A stretch of DNA of 5,656 bases, from positions 1 through 5,656 of the forward strand of contig JAHWJV010000247.1 of NCBI GenBank assembly GCA_019348265.1, in the 5' to 3' direction. A program made the translations under genes and the position numbers. A model generated the notes under the pieces. It was not told the origin of the DNA, did no database searches, and was given only the letters and a program-made list of their open reading frames with translations. Positions 1 to 5,656 of the stretch are shown piece by piece (positions within the stretch are counted from its first letter, which is position 1; every line of letters starts with the position of its first letter). The stretch comes from Gemmatimonadota bacterium. GTDB lineage: Bacteria > Gemmatimonadota > Gemmatimonadetes > Longimicrobiales > Longimicrobiaceae.

Positions 1-2
1 GT

Positions 3-935
3 TGGCAGCACCCGCTCTACGGGCTCTTACCTCCCGCCGAGTTTATCCCGCTGGCGGAGCAGACCGGTCTGATAACCCACATCGGCCGGTGGGTCCTCGA
101 AGAAGCTTGCGGCCAGGTGCGCCGGTGGCAGGACGTGCACGGGGGCGATCCGGCACTCACGCTGAACGTCAACGTCTCGGCCGTCCAGTTCCGGCAGCCC
201 AACCTCGTCCAGGAGGTTTTACGAACCCTGAAGCGTCGCGGGCTCGCGGCCCATGATCTCAAGTTGGAGATCACGGAGAGCGTCATGATGCACGACGCCT
301 CGTCCGTAACCGCGCTGCGAGAACTGAAGGCCATGGGCATCAAGATAGCCATGGACGACTTCGGGACGGGCTACTCGTCCTTGAGCTACCTGCGCTCCTT
401 CCCTTTCGACAAGATCAAGATCGACCGCTCGTTCGTGCGCGACTTGGAAGGGGACGGGGAAGGCGGCTGCGCGGCCATCATCCGCGCCGTGGCCGGCCTG
501 GGCGCGAGCCTCGGCGTTTGCACCACGGCGGAGGGCGTCGAAACCGCGGCGCAGCTCGCCTTCGTCCGCGCCGAAGGCTGCACGGAGATGCAGGGCTACC
601 ACCTCTCGCCGCCCCGGCCGGCAGCCGGTCACGCAGGGCATCCGCGATCCGATCGACGCGCGGGCGAGCGGCGATGTACGTCGGGGTGCGCTGCAGCATG
701 GTCACCGACGCCGCGGCCTCGGCGAGCGCGGCGCCCTGCGGGGCGCGCCCGATGCGCCGCGAGTAGAACATGCCCAGGCTGGAGACGTTGCTGCAGAAAA
801 AGCAGTTCATGGAGCCGAACCCGAAGTAGCCGGAGCCCTCCACGAAAAAGGGCCGGCGCTCGGGAAAGAAGGTTTCAAAGGCGGACAGGTTCACCACCGC
901 CGGATCGACCTCCACCTGCCCGAAGTCCGGGTTGA
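3..935 (+). CDS. EAL-domain cyclic-di-GMP phosphodiesterase, partial; true homology ends near 615-626
   Basis: EAL domains hydrolyse the second messenger c-di-GMP to pGpG and usually form the C-terminal end of cytoplasmic or membrane-bound signalling proteins, often behind PAS or GGDEF domains. The frame is open from the left edge, so the N-terminus, including the name-giving E-A-L motif, lies outside the window. The visible part runs in family order: PPAEFIPLAEQTGLI, LNVNVSAVQF (substrate/metal Asn), LEITES (metal Glu), IAMDDFGTGYSSLSYL (Asp pair), KIKIDRSFV (Lys), TTAEGVET (Glu) and EMQGY (Gln). All catalytic positions in this stretch are present, so the source protein was probably an active hydrolase. 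After GYHLSPPRPAA (to about 626) the frame continues to a stop at 933-935 as Arg/Ala-rich sequence unlike any EAL protein; that part is antisense to the monooxygenase and DUF5916 pieces. The missing part of the domain is only its last few residues. Domain call secure; the 3' end as drawn is a reading-frame end, not a natural gene end. Confidence 0.85.
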   Translation, partial: WQHPLYGLLPPAEFIPLAEQTGLITHIGRWVLEEACGQVRRWQDVHGGDPALTLNVNVSAVQFRQPNLVQEVLRTLKRRGLAAHDLKLEITESVMMHDASSVTALRELKAMGIKIAMDDFGTGYSSLSYLRSFPFDKIKIDRSFVRDLEGDGEGGCAAIIRAVAGLGASLGVCTTAEGVETAAQLAFVRAEGCTEMQGYHLSPPRPAAGHAGHPRSDRRAGERRCTSGCAAAWSPTPRPRRARRPAGRARCAASRTCPGWRRCCRKSSSWSRTRSSRSPPRKRAGARERRFQRRTGSPPPDRPPPARSPG

Positions 936-1815
936 AGGTCGCGGAGAGCGTGAGGTTAGAGCTCAGCCGGTGCTTCAGATCCAATCCGACGCGATAGTTC
1001 TGCTCGTTGGAGCGGTAGAACGGATCGCCGGCGTCTCCCGGCGCGCGGTTGGTGGACTGCGCCAGAACGTAGGGGACGAGCTCGGTCCCACCCGTGCTTC
1101 TGCCCACCTCGATGCCGGCCAGGTGTCCGAAGCGAGACGGCCCGCCGTTCTCGTTCTGGCGCCAGGCCGACCAGTGGGAGAACTCGTTCAGGCGATTCAC
1201 CTGCCGGCCTACCTGGAGCCCCCAGGTCTGGCTGGCCGTCCGCGGGAAGCGAAGCTGGGAGAAGGGGATGCGCATCTCGGCGGTCCAGCCGAGCGAATCG
1301 ATCTGGGTGTCCGTCTGCCAGACCGGATCCCAGGAGCTGTCGCCGTTCAGATTGTCGCTCTTCACGCCCGAGGGATTCACCAGGAACCGCGCGGCGCCCA
1401 GGTGGTCATGGTAGGTGTCGAGCATGATCATCAGGTAGTCGCTGTCGTACTCCCCGTCCCGCCGGACAAGGCGGGTGGTGACGCCTGCAGCGCCCAGCGA
1501 GTCGTACATCCGCGCGCCGACGTAGAGCGCTTCCTCGTCGTACAGGAAGCGGACTTCGGTGCGCTGAGTCGCCGGCTCCATCTCCTTCGGCTCGAACTGG
1601 ACCAACCCGGTCAGCGGCTGCGCCGCGGCCCAGGCCTCCTCGTCGAGCTTGCCGTCCAGCGCGATCGGCGCGGTTCTCCGCGCCGCCGCGGCCTCCGGAA
1701 CGGGAGCGGAGTGGCCGGGAGTGGACGCCTCCTGCGCGACCAGGGCTGCAGGCGCCGTAAGAGCAACCAGGAGGAGGAGTGCCCGGCGGGCAGGGAGACG
1801 GGCGAAGCGCGACAT
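478..1815 (-). CDS. Secreted DUF5916 protein with N-terminal CBM9-like domain, truncated and chimeric
   Basis: The 445-residue frame starts with a signal peptide: Arg-rich n-region, hydrophobic core LLLLVALTAPAAL, and likely cleavage after AALVA near residue 27. Residues about 48-190 look like the CBM9-like beta-sandwich that opens DUF5916 proteins (IALDGKLDEEAW, VRFLYDEEALYVGARMYDS, MIMLDTYHD, FLVNPSGVKSD, WTAEMRIPFSQLRFP). From about 230 the DUF5916 body begins, with FNPDFGQVEVDP, ETFFPERRPFFVEG and FYSRRIGRAPQG (to residue ~361, base ~733). Family members are usually roughly twice this length, with a C-terminal beta-barrel-like part that is absent here. Residues 363-401 are instead the monooxygenase fragment, and the last ~44 are nonsense antisense to the EAL domain. 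The ATG at 1813-1815 is chosen because it gives a complete signal peptide; no convincing Shine-Dalgarno precedes it. Function is unknown; an outer-membrane or periplasmic carbohydrate-related role is often assumed. The truncated product is unlikely to fold. Confidence 0.8.
   Translation of the reverse strand: MSRFARLPARRALLLLVALTAPAALVAQEASTPGHSAPVPEAAAARRTAPIALDGKLDEEAWAAAQPLTGLVQFEPKEMEPATQRTEVRFLYDEEALYVGARMYDSLGAAGVTTRLVRRDGEYDSDYLMIMLDTYHDHLGAARFLVNPSGVKSDNLNGDSSWDPVWQTDTQIDSLGWTAEMRIPFSQLRFPRTASQTWGLQVGRQVNRLNEFSHWSAWRQNENGGPSRFGHLAGIEVGRSTGGTELVPYVLAQSTNRAPGDAGDPFYRSNEQNYRVGLDLKHRLSSNLTLSATFNPDFGQVEVDPAVVNLSAFETFFPERRPFFVEGSGYFGFGSMNCFFCSNVSSLGMFYSRRIGRAPQGAALAEAAASVTMLQRTPTYIAARPRVDRIADALRDRLPAGAARGGSPASPCSLRRGRRRAAPRFRRPPPWCKRRGSRPGRPRRG
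613..729 (-). pseudogene. Internal fragment of an EthA-type FAD-dependent (Baeyer-Villiger) monooxygenase
   Basis: Read on the minus strand, this stretch encodes about 39 residues beginning ALAEAAASVTMLQRTPTY and continuing IAARPRVDRIADALRDRLPA. It closely follows the mid-protein segment of EthA-like flavin monooxygenases, where an NADPH-binding GSGATAVTLVPALA strand is followed by a conserved VTMLQRSPTYI motif, an acidic variable stretch and a ..LRRWLPA.. helix. The expected preceding GSGATA motif and the following AYxxxRWKN segment are both missing: DUF5916 sequence precedes it and antisense EAL sequence follows. The fragment is in frame with the DUF5916 reading frame. It cannot be functional and reads as the remnant of a third gene trapped between two breakpoints. 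The similarity is recognised by eye from recalled EthA sequence, not from a search. Confidence 0.65.
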
Positions 1816-2136
1816 GAGCGGAGCGGGGATAGTGTAGGACGGCTCTTACGGCACTCCCCTTGGACGGCGAGTGGGCGCGAATGGTTTACACCACCGCCTG
1901 CCACTCCCCGATGGAATCCGTGGCCATCGTGAAAAAGGGCGCTCCACCATGGAGCACCCTTCTTCGTACGGACGGCGGCGGGAGGAGGTTTCGGCGGGAT
2001 GTCCGGCGGTGGGCGTGGCCCATGCCCCATAGCGTCTGAATCTCGCGCGACGTCCGGTACGCGAGTCTGCCCGTCGCACTCGAGGGCCAGTCGGTGCTCG
2101 GCTGCCGTACTGCTCGGCACTCGGGAGTGAAGGCGT
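1816..2136. other. Non-coding stretch between the DUF5916 and lipoprotein genes
   Basis: I recognise no gene in these 321 bases. The open frames crossing it have Arg/Pro/Ser-rich translations without motifs. Nearest the DUF5916 start, the minus strand carries TACACT (1831-1836), a possible -10, but no -35 at normal spacing. The one clear structure is the minus-strand terminator at 1933-1963. The 170 or so bases between that hairpin and the lipoprotein stop look like a long 3' untranslated region. Confidence 0.5.
1933..1963 (-). terminator. Intrinsic terminator downstream of the lipoprotein gene
   Basis: In the minus-strand transcript GGGTGCTCCA pairs with TGGAGCGCCC (arms 1950-1959 and 1937-1946) around a 3-base loop. 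This is a 10-bp stem with one G-U wobble, followed directly by TTTTTC. The A-rich bases on the other flank extend the stem by base-pairing to the U tract. On the plus strand the hairpin is followed only by ttcttcg, so it is mainly a leftward terminator. It lies about 175 bases past the lipoprotein stop and before the DUF5916 gene, separating the two same-strand genes. Confidence 0.7.
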
Positions 2137-2547
2137 TCAGAGAGGACTGTCCGACTCGATCTCGATGAGCGCCGCAGTCGCGCCAGGCCGGCATACGCTG
2201 GTGAGGGGGAAGGTCGGCTCGGTCCAAACCGATACCACCTGGCCGACCAGGAGTGCGTTAGTCCCCACCGACTGCCCGGTGGAGCGGCGAACCTTCGTGC
2301 TTTTCGACACCGTCAGCACCGCGTCACGGTAACAGCGCCCCAGCGACCCTGCCTGGCTCGATCCGAGCGAGCGCACCACTACGGTCCGAACGGCGTGGAG
2401 AGAATCCGGGGACGAGCTTGCCGAATCATCTCTCCCGATTCCAGTGATCGTTCCCCTCAGCATCGGCTCGTCCGACGTGACCGTTGGAGTCTTGGCGCAT
2501 GCGGCGGCCACGGCCGTGAGTGCGATGATGATGAGCCGGTTGATCAT
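2137..2547 (-). CDS. Small predicted lipoprotein of unknown function, 136 aa
   Basis: The product begins MINRLIIIALTAVAAAC: a short charged n-region, a hydrophobic core and a lipobox-like VAAAC with Cys17 as the probable lipidated residue, so it should be anchored to a membrane facing the periplasm. The frame could extend upstream to an ATG at 2611-2613, but that adds a hydrophilic 22-residue leader before the signal peptide and overlaps a possible -10 hexamer, so the ATG at 2545-2547 is preferred. The mature part is about 120 residues: a Ser/Asp-rich stretch (38-50), beta-strand-like segments (RTVVVRS, DAVLTVSKSTKV, ALLVGQVVSVWTE) and an ending AALIEIES. This order (GTITGI, a strand, a 'threshold' strand, VGQxVSV, then a final A..I.IE strand) is reminiscent of small OB-fold-like lipoproteins of the DUF3221 type, but that is weak inference. 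Cys72 and Cys119 could form a disulfide. It stands alone with its own terminator. Confidence 0.65.
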   Translation of the reverse strand: MINRLIIIALTAVAAACAKTPTVTSDEPMLRGTITGIGRDDSASSSPDSLHAVRTVVVRSLGSSQAGSLGRCYRDAVLTVSKSTKVRRSTGQSVGTNALLVGQVVSVWTEPTFPLTSVCRPGATAALIEIESDSPL

Positions 2548-2608
2548 TTGTACATCCCGGTTGAACGCAGAGTATGTGGCCAGCCTCGAGCTCTGTGAGC
2601 GTTCTACA

Positions 2609-2635
2609 ATCATAGGGCTCCCACCGTCCCTGCAA
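2609..2635 (-). promoter_or_regulatory. Weak candidate promoter for the lipoprotein gene
   Basis: On the minus strand TATGAT (2609-2614) matches the sigma-70 -10 consensus at five of six positions. TTGCAG (2630-2635) sits 15 bases upstream as a poor -35, with short spacing. Initiation would fall near 2602, giving a leader of about 55 bases before the ATG at 2545-2547 and excluding the longer upstream start. Supported only by motif match. Confidence 0.25.
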
Positions 2636-2871
2636 GTGGCTCGTCAAATGACTGCTCTCCGGCTACTCCCCCGCGTCGCGGCCCCGGGTCCCCCATCCAG
2701 CCGGCGGTACCCTGTGAGCTGGACCGCTTTCAGGGCAACCTGCGGCGTAAAGGAGTCGAGAGCACTCTCGTAATGTGGAGAGGGGCGGGAAGCTTCGCGC
2801 CCGATGGAGAGAGCGCAGAGGGGAGGAGGTGGAGAAACTTCGCCGCGGATCTCTCCGGAGCCCCCTGCGGG

Positions 2872-2899
2872 TTGACAGGAGGGACGCCCGGTGTAACAT
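2872..2899 (+). promoter_or_regulatory. Sigma-70-like promoter of the regulator-ahcY unit
   Basis: TTGACA (2872-2877) is a perfect -35 hexamer. After 16 bases comes TAACAT (2894-2899), a four-of-six match to the -10. The predicted start is around 2905-2907, which gives a leader of under 20 bases before the GTG start at 2924. The -10 end abuts and overlaps the palindrome at 2899-2922, so a bound repressor would cover the transcription start site. Confidence 0.6.
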
Positions 2900-2922
2900 T
2901 TCATCCGGATATATGGATGAAA
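2899..2922. promoter_or_regulatory. Palindromic operator candidate for the ArsR-type regulator
   Basis: TTTCATCC and GGATGAAA are perfect 8-bp inverted arms around the centre ggatatat, whose inner ATAT is also symmetric. Altogether 20 of 24 positions obey two-fold symmetry about 2910.5. The size and symmetry suit a dimeric winged-helix repressor of the ArsR family. It spans the predicted transcription start and ends one base before the regulator's start codon, so negative autoregulation is the natural inference. Because no other clear promoter or terminator precedes ahcY, it probably controls ahcY too. Confidence 0.6.
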
Positions 2923-2923
2923 C

Positions 2924-3865
2924 GTGACGCCGGATAACCTCTTCGCTCGCATGTCGGCGCTGGCCGATGCGATGCGCTCGCGCGTTCTTCTGGTTCTGGA
3001 GCGGCACGAGCTCACGGTGTCCGAGCTCTGCGCCGTATTTCAGCTGCCACAGTCGACGATGAGCCGGCACCTGAAGGTGCTGGTGGACGACGGCTGGCTG
3101 GTCTGGCGGGCGGAGGGGACGAGCCGACGGTACGTGATGCCGGTGGAGCGGCTGGATTCGTCCGGGCGGCGGCTCTGGCATCTGGTGCGAGACCAGGTCT
3201 CGTCGGAGCCGGCGGCCGACCAGGATGCGCAGCGCGTGCGCAGCGTTCTGGCGCAGCGACGAACCAAGAGCCAGGAGTTCTTTTCCACGGCGGCGGGCGA
3301 GTGGGACCGGCTTCGCGCGGAGCTTTTTGGTGGTCGCGCGGATCTACAGGCCCTTCTGGGGCTGCTCGACGGGCGGTGGACGGTCGGGGATCTCGGGTGC
3401 GGGACGGGCCAGGTGAGCGCTTCGCTGGCGCCCTTCGTGGGTCGGGTGGTCGCGGTGGACGAGTCTCCGGCGATGCTGAATGCGGCGCGGCGGAGGCTGC
3501 GTGACGTGGAGAACGTCGAGGTGCGGCGTGGTGAGGTGGAGTCGCTCCCGCTCGCGGACGGAGAGCTGGACGCGGCGGTGCTGTTCCTGGTTCTCCACTT
3601 CGTTCCCGAGCCGCAGCGCTCGCTGGAGGAGGTGGCGCGGGCACTGAAACCGGGCGGCCGCCTGCTGGTGGTGGACATGACGCCACACGACCGGGAGGAG
3701 TACCGGCAGCGGATGGGCCACGTCTGGCTCGGCTTCGCCGCGGAGCAGCTGACCGGCTGGGCGGAGCAGGCCGGCTTGCACGCGGTGCGCTATACGGCAC
3801 TCGCGCCCGACCCCGAGGCGAAGGGGCCGTCTTTGTTCGCCGCGACCATGGGAAAACCGAGGTAA
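2924..3865 (+). CDS. ArsR-type winged-helix regulator fused to a SAM-methyltransferase-fold domain (SahR-like)
   Basis: This 313-residue protein has two domains. Residues ~5-75 form an ArsR/SmtB winged helix: MSALADAMRSRVLLVLE, the recognition-helix region LPQSTMSRHLKVLVDDGWL, and the wing RAEGTSRRYV. The metal-binding ELCVCD box of true metal sensors is replaced by SELCAVF with one Cys (C36), so metal sensing is unlikely. After a linker (~95-135), residues ~150-255 carry class I methyltransferase motifs: VGDLGCGTG (154-162, SAM loop), VVAVDES (175-181, acidic ribose-binding residue D179), a GEVESLPLADGELDAAV segment, and PGGRLLVVD (243-251). Only two Cys exist, so it is not an ArsM arsenite methyltransferase. 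ArsR-methyltransferase fusions next to methionine-cycle genes are known, and SahR in Proteobacteria responds to SAH. Here ahcY follows in the same direction, so SAH/SAM-responsive repression of ahcY is the likely role. The GTG start is preferred over ATG 2951 because it keeps helix 1 and abuts the operator; no good Shine-Dalgarno is seen. Whether it retains enzymatic methylation is open. Confidence 0.85.
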   Translation: MTPDNLFARMSALADAMRSRVLLVLERHELTVSELCAVFQLPQSTMSRHLKVLVDDGWLVWRAEGTSRRYVMPVERLDSSGRRLWHLVRDQVSSEPAADQDAQRVRSVLAQRRTKSQEFFSTAAGEWDRLRAELFGGRADLQALLGLLDGRWTVGDLGCGTGQVSASLAPFVGRVVAVDESPAMLNAARRRLRDVENVEVRRGEVESLPLADGELDAAVLFLVLHFVPEPQRSLEEVARALKPGGRLLVVDMTPHDREEYRQRMGHVWLGFAAEQLTGWAEQAGLHAVRYTALAPDPEAKGPSLFAATMGKPR

Positions 3866-3978
3866 TTTTGAATTTCTAATTTTGAGTCATGAGTTGACCG
3901 GGGTGGGTTATAGCCGACCGGGCATTTCAGATTTCGAGGTTCGCCATTCAAAATTAGAATTCAAAATTCAAAATTCAT
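3864..3978. repeat. AT-rich inverted repeat with 7-base periodicity between regulator and ahcY
   Basis: The left arm (3864-3885: AATTTTGAATTT then CTAATTTTGA) and right arm (3948-3968) are reverse complements over 21 bases apart from one extra T in the left arm; 62 bases separate them. The right side has TTC triplets whose C falls at 3928, 3935, 3942, 3949, 3962, 3969 and 3976, i.e. every 7 bases with one slipped unit at 3949-3962. The left arm shows the complementary GA pattern (3870, 3884, 3891). The base composition is sharply unlike the GC-rich genes on both sides. The arm overlaps the regulator's stop codon (3863-3865), and the other end stops just before the ahcY ribosome binding site. 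In RNA it could form a long A-U hairpin. It resembles heptamer-type short tandem repeats known from cyanobacteria; that likeness is inference. Confidence 0.7.
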
Positions 3979-3980
3979 CT

Positions 3981-3985
3981 GGAGG
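3981..3985 (+). promoter_or_regulatory. Ribosome binding site fixing the ahcY start
   Basis: GGAGG is a strong Shine-Dalgarno sequence 4 bases before the ATG at 3990-3992. It settles the start: the same frame is open back to a TTG at 3882, but the extra 36 codons would be translated from the AT-rich repeat and have no family counterpart. Confidence 0.8.
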
Positions 3986-3989
3986 ATGC

Positions 3990-5480
<1,491 letters not shown>

Positions 5481-5540
5481 GAGGCTTTTCGGCCGCGTCG
5501 ATCGCCTGCGGGCACAAAAAGCGAGTGATACCTGAGAAGT

Positions 5541-5578
5541 AAAGAATCGGCGGCCGCCCTGGCCGCCGGTTCTTTTTT
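5541..5578 (+). terminator. Intrinsic terminator of the regulator-ahcY unit
   Basis: AAAGAATCGGCGGCC (5541-5555) pairs with GGCCGCCGGTTCTTT (5561-5575) around the 5-base loop gccct. The core is eight G-C pairs, extended by a G-U wobble and A-U pairs, and the T run at 5573-5578 is partly in the stem. It lies about 60 bases after the ahcY stop. Read leftwards the tail is less T-rich (ttctttactt), so it may give weak bidirectional termination. No gene is recognisable in the remaining 78 bases to the window edge. Confidence 0.9.
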
Positions 5579-5656
5579 CACACCATGACATACATTTTTG
5601 CTTAGACGGGGGGAGCTTGTACTTTTCGCTCGGCTCACCCGCCTCCGTTCTCCACG

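Larger units (their letters stand above)
2548..2923. other. Divergent intergenic region between the lipoprotein gene and the regulator
   Basis: I see no gene in these 376 bases. They hold the putative leftward promoter (2609-2635) and the rightward promoter and operator (2872-2922). Two further inverted repeats are visible: CGAGAG-CA-CTCTCG at 2757-2770, and GGGCG-G-GAAGCTTC-G-CGCCC at 2783-2802 with one mismatched pair. Neither is followed by a T tract, so they are not terminators. A purine-rich run follows at 2804-2835. The role of the two palindromes is unknown. Confidence 0.45.

Noticed and set aside
600..760. Insertion sequence or integron as cause of the gene mosaic
   Set aside because: No transposase or integrase fragment, no terminal inverted repeats and no target-site duplication are visible around the junctions.
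970..1932. 320-codon plus-strand open frame opposite the DUF5916 gene
   Set aside because: The minus strand has a signal peptide and clear DUF5916/CBM9-like motifs over the same bases; the plus-strand translation has none.
1611..2120. Minus-strand frame of 169 codons through the intergenic region
   Set aside because: It crosses the intrinsic terminator and runs into the DUF5916 start in another frame; its composition is Arg/Pro/Ser-rich without motifs.
2924..3865. Arsenic-resistance annotation (ArsR metal sensor or ArsM arsenite methyltransferase)
   Set aside because: The ELCVCD metal site is absent, the protein has only two cysteines (C36 and C159, the latter in the SAM loop), and no arsenic genes are nearby, whereas ahcY is adjacent.
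3866..3989. Possible SAH riboswitch before ahcY
   Set aside because: SAH riboswitches often precede ahcY, but they are GC-rich pseudoknots with a conserved core. This spacer is an AT-rich heptamer repeat plus a short GC patch, with no matching core that I can see. Control by the protein regulator explains the arrangement better.
3882..3989. N-terminal extension of adenosylhomocysteinase from the TTG at 3882
   Set aside because: The added 36 codons translate the AT-rich repeat, lack family similarity, and are followed by a strong GGAGG and an ATG giving the normal family length.

Overview
The window is GC-rich bacterial DNA, probably from an uncultured or environmental organism. The best guess is Gemmatimonadota (Longimicrobium-like). 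That rests on the high GC with AT-rich intergenic patches, a secreted DUF5916 protein (a family common in that phylum and in Bacteroidota), and a regulator-ahcY pair in a GC-rich context. No rRNA, tRNA, IS element or CRISPR array is visible.

Region 1 (1-1815) is a mosaic of broken genes. From the left edge, a cyclic-di-GMP phosphodiesterase (EAL) domain runs on the + strand and loses family similarity near 615-626. It abuts about 117 bases on the - strand that encode an internal piece of an EthA-type flavin monooxygenase. That piece is fused in frame to the N-terminal ~360 residues of a secreted DUF5916 protein, also on the - strand. Both reading frames stay open past the junctions (+ to 935, - to 478) and overlap head-on, but those tails are nonsense. 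Either this is a real deletion/rearrangement scar or the assembly is chimeric here.

Region 2 (1816-2923) holds one small - strand lipoprotein of unknown function (2137-2547). A clear intrinsic terminator lies about 175 bases past its stop, and the rest appears non-coding.

Region 3 (2872-5578) is a coherent transcription unit for S-adenosylhomocysteine (SAH) recycling. A near-consensus promoter is overlapped by a 24-bp palindrome. Next comes an ArsR-type winged-helix regulator fused to a class I SAM-methyltransferase-fold domain. A 124-base spacer follows, made of an AT-rich heptamer-periodic inverted repeat, then a complete adenosylhomocysteinase gene (ahcY) and a strong intrinsic terminator. 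The simplest model is that the methyltransferase-like domain senses SAH (or SAM), and the regulator represses its own promoter and ahcY through the palindrome until SAH builds up. This resembles the SahR regulators described in Proteobacteria. The most notable observations are this regulator/operator/ahcY arrangement, the heptamer repeat inside the operon, and the three-part gene mosaic at the left.
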